A stretch of DNA of 6,383 nt from Christensenella sp. UBA1431 (lineage in GTDB: Bacteria > Bacillota > Clostridia > Christensenellales > UBA1431), in contig DCTV01000072.1 of NCBI GenBank assembly GCA_002329665.1, forward strand, positions 31,462 through 37,844, given 5' to 3'. Made by a program: the position numbers and the translations under genes. The notes beneath the pieces were generated by a model, which was not told the origin of the DNA, ran no database searches, and saw only the letters and a list, made by a program, of their open reading frames with translations. Of the stretch, positions 1-5,790 are shown piece by piece (position 1 is the stretch's first letter; every line of letters begins with the position of its first letter).

Positions 1-128
1 CCTCTGCCGCACCCGTCACCGCCGAAGCCGCCGAAGCTATTGCCGCCGCAGCAACTGCAAAGCAGCAGGATGATTATGATCAACCAACAACAATTATCGT
101 CACCGCGTCCTCCGAAGAATCCACCCAT
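1..128 (-). CDS. Small Gly/Cys-rich protein with hydrophobic core, partial (C-terminus beyond left edge)
   Basis: Reading leftward from an ATG at 128-126 gives 42 uninterrupted codons to the window edge with no stop. An exact AGGAGG lies at 141-136, seven bases upstream of the ATG, which strongly supports translation. The peptide starts MGGFFGGRGDDN, continues with CCW, then a short hydrophobic run (LIIIILLL, about residues 16-23), a cysteine cluster (CSCCGG, 24-29) and a Gly/Phe-rich tail (FGGFGGDGCGR). It therefore has a membrane-seeking centre flanked by flexible Gly-rich ends and five cysteines hugging the hydrophobic segment, with a sixth in the tail. I do not recognise a named family. 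The general style recalls the very small Gly-rich membrane or spore-associated peptides of Firmicutes (for example YjcZ-like), but this is a resemblance only. The gene is divergent from glyQS and no convincing promoter was found for it. Confidence 0.68.
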   Translation of the reverse strand, partial: MGGFFGGRGDDNCCWLIIIILLLCSCCGGNSFGGFGGDGCGR

Positions 129-265
129 TTTATTTCCTCCTTTTTATTGGCTGTCTTGCCGAAGTACAATTCCATAATACGTTCAGCGGCCGAAAGGTGT
201 GCGTGATATGCGAAGAAGAAAAATCTGAAGTTTCTATTTGCGCCATTCTCCATCCAATAAAAATC

Positions 266-293
266 TTGACATCAAAACAGGTTCTGATATGAT
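266..293 (+). promoter_or_regulatory. Sigma-A-type promoter for the T-box/glyQS transcript
   Basis: A perfect -35 hexamer TTGACA (266-271) is followed by a 16-base spacer and TATGAT (288-293). TG at 285-286 sits one base before the -10, giving an extended -10 (TGnTATGAT). Transcription would start near 299-301, which places the whole T-box leader inside the transcript. No competing gene lies between this promoter and glyQS. Confidence 0.88.
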
Positions 294-298
294 GTATG

Positions 299-528
299 GT
301 AATCGAATACGGCAGCGATGACGGGAAGATTAGCCGCAAAACGGCCGGTTGTGCAGCGACCCGGGGACGGTTCGAGCCCGGGACGGCCATGGGGCAAACG
401 GCAACCCGGAGCGATGCAGCGCTTGTACAAGGAGGGCGCGCCGGTCAACAGCGCGCGCCAAAAAGGGTGGAACCGCGAAACCGACCTTTCGTCCCTTTAC
501 GGGACGGGAGGTCTTTTGATTTTCTTTT
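299..528 (+). promoter_or_regulatory. Glycine T-box riboswitch (tRNA-Gly-sensing leader of glyQS)
   Basis: The canonical T-box AGGGTGGAACCGCG is present exactly at 464-477. Upstream is a Stem I with the expected landmarks: GATGA (317-321) and the AAGATTAG internal-loop strand (326-333), a distal AG-bulge region CAGCGA (354-359), and a six-pair distal stem 360-365/377-382. The 3' side of the specifier loop reads AAACGGCAA, which offers GGC (400-402), a glycine codon, as specifier. A seven-pair Stem III is formed by 435-441 and 453-459. Only a short linker separates Stem I from Stem III, so Stem II is absent, as is usual for glycyl T-boxes. In the bulge UGGA (468-471) the variable base is A, matching U73 of bacterial tRNA-Gly. 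AGGG (464-467) can pair with CCCT (493-496) as antiterminator, competing with the terminator. By family knowledge, uncharged tRNA-Gly stabilises the antiterminator and switches glyQS on. Stem I base pairing was worked out by hand and is the least certain part. Confidence 0.95.
483..528 (+). terminator. Intrinsic terminator of the T-box leader
   Basis: Bases 483-495 pair with 501-513 as an unbroken 13-bp stem (two G-T pairs) around the five-base loop TTTAC, followed by the T-rich tract 514-528. The 5' arm contains CCCT, which the T-box motif would sequester in the antiterminator, so the two folds exclude each other. This is the regulated attenuator in front of glyQS. Confidence 0.93.
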
Positions 529-547
529 GGAATTCTTAACATCACAT

Positions 548-554
548 GGAGGGA
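548..554 (+). promoter_or_regulatory. Ribosome binding site that fixes the glyQS start
   Basis: GGAGGGA lies six bases before the ATG at 561. An in-frame ATG at 546 would add only five residues, but it overlaps this site and has no Shine-Dalgarno of its own. The 561 start is therefore preferred. Confidence 0.85.
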
Positions 555-560
555 GATACG

Positions 561-1946
561 ATGGCAGAAAAGACCATGGACAAAATCGTTGCGCTGAGTA
601 AAGGCCGGGGCTTCGTGTTCGCCGGTTCGGAAATCTACGGCGGGCTGGCCAACACCTGGGACTACGGCCCCGTCGGCGTGGAACTCAAGAACAACGTGAA
701 AAAGGCCTGGTGGCGCAAATTCGTGCAGGAATCCCCCCACAACGTGGGGCTGGACGCCGCGATACTGATGAATCCGCAGGCCTGGGTCGCTTCCGGCCAC
801 GTGGGCGGATTTGCGGACCCGCTGATGGACTGCCGGGGGTGCAAGGCCCGCTTCCGCGCCGACAAGCTCATCGAGGACCACCTCGCTTCGAATCAGCGGC
901 CGGAACAGGTGGTGGGCTGGGACGTGAAGCAGATGGAGGCGTTCATCGCGTCCGAGCATATCCCCTGTCCCGAATGCGGCAAGCACGATTTCACGCCCAT
1001 ACGCCAGTTCAACCTGATGTTCAAGACGTTCCAGGGCGTGACGGAGGATTCGCAGTCGCAGATCTATCTCAGGCCCGAGACCGCGCAGGGCATCTTCGTC
1101 AACTACAAGAACGTCCTGCGCACGACCCGCAGGAAAATCCCCTTCGGCATCGGCCAGATCGGCAAGTCGTTCCGAAACGAGATCACGCCCGGCAACTTCA
1201 CGTTCCGCACGCGCGAGTTCGAGCAGATGGAACTCGAGTTCTTCTGCAAACCCGGCAACGACCTCGAGTGGTTCGTATACTGGAAGGACTTCTGCTTCGA
1301 CTGGCTGCTCTCGCTGGGCATGCGGCGGGAAAGCCTGCGCATGCGCGACCATACGCCCGAGGAACTCTCGCATTACTCCAACGCCACTACCGACATCGAG
1401 TTCCTGTTCCCGTTCGGCTGGGGCGAACTCTGGGGCATCGCCGACCGCACCGACTTCGACCTGAAACAGCACGCCGCCCACTCGGGCGAGAACTTCGACT
1501 ACCTCGACCCTGTCACCAAAGAAAAGTACATTGCTTACTGCGTAGAGCCCTCGCTGGGCGTCGACCGCGTGACGCTCGCTTTTTTATGCGACGCCTACGA
1601 CGAAGAGACGCTCGAGGACGGGGAGACCCGCGTCGTGCTCCGCTTCCACCCCGCGCTCGCGCCCTATAAGGCCGCGGTGCTTCCGCTTCAGAAAAAGCTC
1701 GGCGACACCGCCACCGGGATCTACCACAGCCTGCTGCGCCGGTTCATGGTCGACTACGACGCTACCGGGTCCATCGGGAAACGCTACCGGCGCCAGGACG
1801 AGATCGGCACGCCCTACTGCATCACGATCGACTTTGAAACGCTCGAAAACAACACCGTCACCGTCCGCGACCGGGACAGCATGCAGCAGATACGCCTCCA
1901 CGTGAACGAACTTGCGGGGTATCTTGACGAAAAGACGGACTTTTAG
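561..1946 (+). CDS. glyQS: Glycine--tRNA ligase, single-chain alpha2 type (class II)
   Basis: This enzyme charges tRNA-Gly with glycine using ATP in the cytoplasm. The product is 461 aa, typical for the homodimeric form found in archaea and many bacteria, rather than the alpha2beta2 GlyQ/GlyS form. The N-terminus carries [14 protein letters not shown] and the DYGPVG stretch typical of the family. A CxxC pair at C91/C94 and a second at C136/C139 look like a zinc site within the insertion. RPETAQGIF (171-179) and FRNE (204-207) mark the active site, the latter being class II motif 2 with its ATP-binding arginine. GVDR (333-336) is motif 3. The rest, beginning near [15 protein letters not shown], is the anticodon-binding domain. 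No residue expected from the family is obviously missing and the frame is intact to TAG. Expression is controlled by the upstream glycine T-box. It is the only gene of its transcript in the window, since the next gene is convergent. Confidence 0.97.
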   Translation: MAEKTMDKIVALSKGRGFVFAGSEIYGGLANTWDYGPVGVELKNNVKKAWWRKFVQESPHNVGLDAAILMNPQAWVASGHVGGFADPLMDCRGCKARFRADKLIEDHLASNQRPEQVVGWDVKQMEAFIASEHIPCPECGKHDFTPIRQFNLMFKTFQGVTEDSQSQIYLRPETAQGIFVNYKNVLRTTRRKIPFGIGQIGKSFRNEITPGNFTFRTREFEQMELEFFCKPGNDLEWFVYWKDFCFDWLLSLGMRRESLRMRDHTPEELSHYSNATTDIEFLFPFGWGELWGIADRTDFDLKQHAAHSGENFDYLDPVTKEKYIAYCVEPSLGVDRVTLAFLCDAYDEETLEDGETRVVLRFHPALAPYKAAVLPLQKKLGDTATGIYHSLLRRFMVDYDATGSIGKRYRRQDEIGTPYCITIDFETLENNTVTVRDRDSMQQIRLHVNELAGYLDEKTDF

Positions 1947-2017
1947 TAAAAGAGGTTTTTCCTGCCGGTGAAATGCCGCGGCGGAATGCTTACGAACCCG
2001 GCGGCGCTGGCGCGCTA

Positions 2018-3079
2018 TTAAAGAGGCTTTGCCTTCCCCGCCGCCGATTCGAGCATGGAAACGTAGCGCTCGCCCCACGCCTGCAGCGCGTAGTGCGAGA
2101 GGATGCGCGCGCGGCCCGCGGCACCCATGCGCCGGCGCATATCGCCGTTAGCGAGCAGGGTCGAGAGCGCGGCGCGCCACCGGGCTTCGGAAGAGGCCAA
2201 AAACCCCGTTTCGCCCGCAAGCGTGATCTCGCGGTTGGCGGCGGCCGGGGATGCGACGGTGGGCAGGCCCGCCGCCATGTACTGGATCAGCTTGTACCCG
2301 CATTTGCCGTCATCCCAGGCGGTCCCCGACAGGGGCATGATACCGATGTCGCTGTTTGCGAGCAGAGAAAACTCGGTCTTTGCGTCCCAGGCCACGCATT
2401 CTACGTCGAGGCCGGGGGCTTCGATTTGCGCGCCGACGACGCGCAGCCGGAACGCGTGCTTTTTGGCGACCCCGGCGAGTACGGGCACGAGCGCCTTAAG
2501 ATAAGACACAGTGCCGGGGCTCCCGATCCATACGACGGCGGGGACGGACCGCTCTTCCTTTTCAAAGCCTTCGAGCGGATAGCGCGCCGCGTCGACCACC
2601 GTCGGCAGGTACTCGAGTACGCCTTTTTTGATGTGCCCGAAATACCAGCGGTTGCCCACCGTAATAAGGCGCGCCCTTTCGCACAGCCTGTCGACCTTGT
2701 TCTTAAACAATAGCCTCGTTACGCGGTCCTGCCGGTACCTCAGCGCGTGCGCGTCGTCGAAATCGAGCGTATAGGCGCTCCCGCCGAGGAGCAGGCGTTC
2801 GACGAAGCAGGGCAGGCCGTGGGCAAGCTCCTTTTCGACGACGAGCAGGTCGAACTTCCTGCGCGCAGCCAGCACCCTGCACGCGCGGCGGAAAACGCAG
2901 GCGAGCTTTTTGAGCCGCTTTTTGCGGCCCGCGTAAAGGTCTTTGACATAGCCGTCGTACATCAGCGGGAAAAACGCGCATTCGTGCCCCGCCGCCTCGA
3001 AAAAGGGGGCGTACTGGTAGCTGCGGCAGCGGGAGCTGGCGCCGTCTTCGTGATACTTCGTGAAAAACGCGATCCTCAT
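2018..3079 (-). CDS. Glycosyltransferase, GT-B fold (family 4-like)
   Basis: The predicted product is 353 aa, probably a cytoplasmic or membrane-peripheral transferase using a nucleotide-sugar donor to build a surface glycan; donor and acceptor cannot be read from the sequence. The N-terminus MRIAFFTKYHEDGASSRCRS gives the first Rossmann strand and a Gly/Ser-rich loop. TLDFDDA (104-110) and TVGNRWY with LPTVVD (140-163) are typical of the acceptor-side domain. WIGSPGTVSYL (184-194) opens the donor-binding domain, and DIGIMPL...DDGKCGYKLIQYMAAGLPTVASP (244-278) is the donor-site signature. It has Q266 where many GT4 enzymes have the second Glu of EX7E, as in related KLLQYMA-type members. The ATG at 3079 overlaps the TGA of the upstream gene (ATGA) and is preceded by GGGGAGG; a start nine codons earlier would be possible but lies deeper in the upstream gene. 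The TAA end faces glyQS, 71 bp away. Confidence 0.88.
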   Translation of the reverse strand: MRIAFFTKYHEDGASSRCRSYQYAPFFEAAGHECAFFPLMYDGYVKDLYAGRKKRLKKLACVFRRACRVLAARRKFDLLVVEKELAHGLPCFVERLLLGGSAYTLDFDDAHALRYRQDRVTRLLFKNKVDRLCERARLITVGNRWYFGHIKKGVLEYLPTVVDAARYPLEGFEKEERSVPAVVWIGSPGTVSYLKALVPVLAGVAKKHAFRLRVVGAQIEAPGLDVECVAWDAKTEFSLLANSDIGIMPLSGTAWDDGKCGYKLIQYMAAGLPTVASPAAANREITLAGETGFLASSEARWRAALSTLLANGDMRRRMGAAGRARILSHYALQAWGERYVSMLESAAGKAKPL

Positions 3080-4014
3080 TTGCGCCTCCCCGGCCGCAGG
3101 CACCACGCATAGAGCTTCTTATAGGCTTTGAGCGTATGCCCGGCTTCGCCGAACCTCAGGCGCAGCACGGCGAATACGAGCCGCGTAAAGGGCTCCACAG
3201 CCAGCGCGAAGAAGGCGGCGGCCGCGGCGACGGGCTGCGAAAAATGCTTGAAGCCGTACAGGATGCGGCTTTGCAGCGAATAATACAGCCTGAGGTCCCT
3301 CACCTTCCCGGAGGTGCCGCCGCCCTTATGGAACGCCGAGGCGTCTGCAAGGTACAGGCTCCTGTAGCCGAGCCGGCGCGCGCGCAGCGAGAAGTCGACG
3401 TCTTCGAGGTACAGGAAAAACCGCGTGTCGAATCCGCCGACTTCCTCAAACACCCTGCGGGGCATCAGCCAGAAAGCGCCCATCACGTGGTCGACATAGC
3501 GCGTCTGTCCGTGGTCCCACTCGAGCATGAAGTGGGTTGTGCGCGGGCCGGGAAACAGGCGGCCGACATGGAACGCGCGCAGGATGAAGTGCACGGGCCT
3601 GGGGAAGCGGGCGCAGGTCCTGCGCACGGCTCCGCCCTCGTCGACGAGGCGGACGGAGCATATCCCCGTCTCTTCATAGCCGGGGGCGGAAAAGGCGCCG
3701 AGCGGCGCGCGGAGGCTGTCCTGGAACAGGCGCGTGTCCGGATTGAGAAAGAGGACGTAGTCCGCCCTGCCGCAGGCGGCGCCCCGGTTGCAGGCCGCCC
3801 CGAACCCTTCGTTGCGGCCGTTTTTAAGGACCGTAAGGGGCAGGTCCAGGCCGCCGAGCCTGTATAGCGAACCGTCGGTCGACCCGTTGTCGACCACGAC
3901 GACGGAACGAAGCCCGAAGGAAGTGTCCTTCGCCCCGGCTATGGAGGCGGCGCACGAAAAAAGGGCGTCGCCCGCGTTGTAGTTCACGATGACGATGTCG
4001 AGTGTGGGAGGCAT
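3076..4014 (-). CDS. Glycosyltransferase family 2, rhamnosyltransferase-like (WbbL/COG1216 type)
   Basis: This 312-aa GT-A fold enzyme probably transfers a sugar, possibly rhamnose, from a nucleotide donor onto a growing polysaccharide or lipid-linked precursor at the inner face of the membrane. Visible motifs in order are IVIVNYN (7-13), VVVVDNGSTDGS (38-49, nucleotide binding), NEGFGAACNRG (68-78), FLNPDT (89-94, the metal-binding DxD position in its usual NPDT form), GAFWLMPRRVFEEVGGFD (179-196) and FLYLEDVDF (200-208, with the likely catalytic acid in ED), then HKGGGTS (229-235). A hydrophobic stretch near 261-284 could anchor it to the membrane. AAGGAG sits just before the ATG at 4014. 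It is the first gene of a two-gene unit, translationally coupled to the next glycosyltransferase by an ATGA overlap. The fold call is firm; the sugar is inference. Confidence 0.9.
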   Translation of the reverse strand: MPPTLDIVIVNYNAGDALFSCAASIAGAKDTSFGLRSVVVVDNGSTDGSLYRLGGLDLPLTVLKNGRNEGFGAACNRGAACGRADYVLFLNPDTRLFQDSLRAPLGAFSAPGYEETGICSVRLVDEGGAVRRTCARFPRPVHFILRAFHVGRLFPGPRTTHFMLEWDHGQTRYVDHVMGAFWLMPRRVFEEVGGFDTRFFLYLEDVDFSLRARRLGYRSLYLADASAFHKGGGTSGKVRDLRLYYSLQSRILYGFKHFSQPVAAAAAFFALAVEPFTRLVFAVLRLRFGEAGHTLKAYKKLYAWCLRPGRRK

Positions 4015-4042
4015 GTGCGGCTCCTTCGCTTATTCGTAGAGT

Positions 4043-4051
4043 ATTATACCA
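4043..4051 (-). promoter_or_regulatory. Extended -10 promoter for the glycosyltransferase operon
   Basis: On the minus strand TGGTATAAT is a perfect TGnTATAAT (the -10 hexamer is 4048-4043, TG at 4051-4050). At 17-base spacing the -35 position reads TGCCTA, a poor match, so the promoter would rely on the extended -10 or on an activator. Transcription would start near 4036, giving a leader of about 20 bases before the ATG at 4014. Confidence 0.75.
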
Positions 4052-4090
4052 CGTTCGGGACGGCTTAGGCATACGCTAAGGGGCCCGACA

Positions 4091-4099
4091 TGGTATAAT
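4091..4099 (+). promoter_or_regulatory. Extended -10 promoter for cobT
   Basis: TGGTATAAT at 4091-4099 is a perfect TGnTATAAT. The -35 position (4071-4076, ATACGC) does not resemble TTGACA. Transcription would begin near 4106, leaving about 25 bases of leader before the ATG at 4131. That is far too short for a cobalamin riboswitch. Confidence 0.78.
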
Positions 4100-4130
4100 G
4101 TATCGTATTTGTTGTGGAGGTTAACATCTT

Positions 4131-5153
4131 ATGGAAAAACAGATCATGGACAACGAAGCCGCACGCCGGATGCGGGCGCACTGGGACGCGCTGGCGAAAC
4201 CCCCGGGGAGCCTCGGGCAACTCGAGGAGATGACCGTGCGCCTCGCGGGGATACAGGGAGACGCGCCGCTGGCGCGGCCGCGCGCGGTCGCGGTGTTCGC
4301 CGCGGACAACGGCATCCTCGACGAGGGCTACCACTGTGTCCCCCGCTCCGTTACTGCGGCGCAGCTGATGAACATGGCAAAGGGCACCGCGGCCATCAGC
4401 GTGCTCTGCAGGGAGGCGGAAGCGGAACTCGCGCTGGTGGACGTCGGCGTCGCCAGCGACTGTAGCCACCCGGCCATACGGGACAGGAAGGTATCCCGGG
4501 GCACGCGGAACATGGCCAGGGGCCCCGCGATGACGCCGCGGGAGGCGCAGGCGGCCTTCGACGCCGGCGTGGAAACGGCGCATGCGCTCTGCGATGCGGG
4601 GAACCGTATCATCGGCGTGGGGGAAATGGGCATCGGGAACACGGCCACTTCCGCCGCTGTAATCAGCTGCCTGTGCTCCATCACCCCGGAAAAGACGGCA
4701 GGCAGGGGCGTCGGCCTCGACAACGCGATGCTCAGGCGGAAAAAGGACGTGATCGCCCGCGCCATCGCCGTCAACCTCCCCGACGCGAACGACCCCATGG
4801 AAGTGCTGACAAGGGTCGGCGGGCTGGACATCGCGGCGATGGCGGGGTGTTACACGGGCGCGGCCGGGCGGGGCGCCGCCTGCGTGGTCGACGGGCTGAT
4901 CTCGGCGGCGGCCGCCCTCCTAGCGGTTCGCATGCGCCCGGACGTGCTCAGATACCTGTTCGCTTCGCACATGTCGACGGAACCGGGGTTCGGCATCGTA
5001 TGCGGGGAACTGGGCCTCAAGCCCGTGCTGGATCTGGACATGCGCCTGGGCGAAGGCACCGGGTGCCCGCTTTTGTTCATGCTGCTCGACGCCGCCGTGG
5101 CCCTCTATTCGGGGATGGCGCGGCTCGAAACGACTGGCCTTAGCAGCTTATAG
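4131..5153 (+). CDS. cobT: Nicotinate-nucleotide--dimethylbenzimidazole phosphoribosyltransferase
   Basis: CobT transfers phosphoribose from nicotinate mononucleotide to a lower-ligand base such as 5,6-dimethylbenzimidazole, making the alpha-riboside phosphate used to complete cobamides. The protein is 340 aa, close to the usual 340-360. Motifs seen are KPPGSLG (23-29), AADNGILDEG (57-66), GEMGIGNTATSAA (from 164), GRGVGLDN, GGLDIAAMAG, DGLISAAAALLA, SHMSTEPGFG (279-288) and LDLDMRLGEGTGCPLLFMLLDAA, in which E308 matches the catalytic glutamate of the Salmonella enzyme (E317). GGAGG at 4116-4120 precedes the ATG by ten bases; a later in-frame ATG at 4146 is less likely because it has no nearby ribosome binding site. 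No other corrinoid gene is in the window, so this may be a stand-alone salvage or remodelling gene. It probably shares a transcript with the membrane-protein gene 30 bp downstream. Confidence 0.96.
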   Translation: MEKQIMDNEAARRMRAHWDALAKPPGSLGQLEEMTVRLAGIQGDAPLARPRAVAVFAADNGILDEGYHCVPRSVTAAQLMNMAKGTAAISVLCREAEAELALVDVGVASDCSHPAIRDRKVSRGTRNMARGPAMTPREAQAAFDAGVETAHALCDAGNRIIGVGEMGIGNTATSAAVISCLCSITPEKTAGRGVGLDNAMLRRKKDVIARAIAVNLPDANDPMEVLTRVGGLDIAAMAGCYTGAAGRGAACVVDGLISAAAALLAVRMRPDVLRYLFASHMSTEPGFGIVCGELGLKPVLDLDMRLGEGTGCPLLFMLLDAAVALYSGMARLETTGLSSL

Positions 5154-5183
5154 CCATACGGGTTTTGAAAGGCGGAATCAACG

Positions 5184-5666
5184 GTGAACGCTTTCGTGAA
5201 GCTGGCGCAGCTTGCGGAGATCGCGGCTATGGGAGTGATCGTTTGCGCGACCGCGATGGTCGTGAAGGCGTGGGAGATTCTCCCCGATTCGCTCTACGCC
5301 CCGCTCGGGCTCGCACACGCCCGTCCTGTGGCGATCGGCGGGAAGGATTTCCTGCTCTGGGTCATGCTGGGGATGTTCGCCGTGTACCTGCTGCTCTCGG
5401 TCTTCATGCGCTTCCACCGGCTCTACAGCTACCCCGTCAAGATCAGGCCCTACAACAGGGAGGCCCAGCAGGCGCTCTTAAAATCCTATCTCAGCCTTAT
5501 TAAGTTCGAGCTCACCTGCATCTGCGCCTATACCATAGCCGTCATCCTTTTCTCCACCCTGCTCGAAGAGCCGCTCTGGTTCGACATATGGTTTGCGCTG
5601 CTCGTCGCCTGCGTGCTCGGGGCGACCACGGGCGGCTACTATTATCTGGCGCACAAACATAAATAA
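5184..5666 (+). CDS. Small four-helix membrane protein, DUF1648-like
   Basis: The predicted product is 160 aa with four hydrophobic segments at about 11-30, 55-77, 103-127 and 132-155. The first loop carries ILPDSLYAPLG...GGKD (32-55), which resembles the LPD...G...K pattern of DUF1648 membrane proteins. The cytoplasmic-looking middle segment YPVKIRPYNREAQQALLKSYLSLIKFE (83-109) also recalls members of that group, where NxExQ precedes the third helix. The match is from memory and by eye, so the family assignment is tentative and the function is unknown. Translation starts at GTG 5184, with AAGGCGG (5169-5175) eight bases upstream. The gene follows cobT by 30 bp with no terminator between them, so cotranscription is likely, but nothing in the protein suggests a corrinoid role. 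It ends in a basic tail (HKHK). Confidence 0.78.
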   Translation: MNAFVKLAQLAEIAAMGVIVCATAMVVKAWEILPDSLYAPLGLAHARPVAIGGKDFLLWVMLGMFAVYLLLSVFMRFHRLYSYPVKIRPYNREAQQALLKSYLSLIKFELTCICAYTIAVILFSTLLEEPLWFDIWFALLVACVLGATTGGYYYLAHKHK

Positions 5667-5790
5667 CAAACGAAAACTTTGGACATAGAATCCCGGAAGC
5701 CCTGAACCCCGGTCATTTTGGAAATATTTGTCACCCAACGGAAACAATCGGGCAAAACGCTGCGTTCATATTGCAGGGGAGGTGCTCAGG

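Larger units (their letters stand above)
4043..4099. repeat. Imperfect inverted repeat spanning the divergent promoter region
   Basis: The left arm 4043-4059 (ATTATACCACGTTCGGG) matches the reverse complement of the right arm 4084-4099 (ATTATACCATGTCGGG) at 15 positions, with one transition and one single-base indel. Its axis is near 4071. An inner inverted repeat CTTAG/CTAAG (4064-4068 and 4076-4080, seven-base centre) is centred about one base away. The outer ends are the two -10 elements, and the inner dyad covers where both -35 elements would be. It may be a shared operator; that role is inference. Confidence 0.65.

Noticed and set aside
129..265. Spacer between the small minus-strand gene and the glyQS promoter, searched for promoters or a small RNA
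   Set aside because: A TATTAT-like hexamer exists on the minus strand but has no acceptable -35 or sporulation-sigma partner. No stable hairpin or conserved motif was seen.
546..560. Upstream ATG that would extend glyQS by five residues
   Set aside because: This ATG overlaps the GGAGGGA site that serves the ATG at 561 and has no ribosome binding site of its own.
330..1481. Long minus-strand open frame (383 codons) opposite glyQS and its leader
   Set aside because: It is antisense to a well-supported synthetase gene and to the T-box, and its composition is what a GC-rich shadow frame gives. It shows no family motif.
1947..2017. Possible bidirectional terminator between convergent glyQS and the glycosyltransferase operon
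   Set aside because: There are short GC-rich inverted pieces and a repeated AAAGAGG motif, but no stem followed by a T-tract in either direction.
3136..3867. Plus-strand open frame (243 codons) opposite the GT2 glycosyltransferase
   Set aside because: The minus-strand frame carries all GT2 motifs and a proper ribosome binding site. The opposite frame has no recognisable domain.
4100..4130. Cobalamin riboswitch upstream of cobT
   Set aside because: The leader from the predicted start to the ATG is about 25 bases and has no B12-box-like sequence. A riboswitch needs roughly 200 bases.
5667..5790. Terminator and promoter in the gap before the serpin gene
   Set aside because: Only a four-base CCGG/CCGG pairing was found, and no -35/-10 pair at acceptable spacing; the evidence is too weak for a call.
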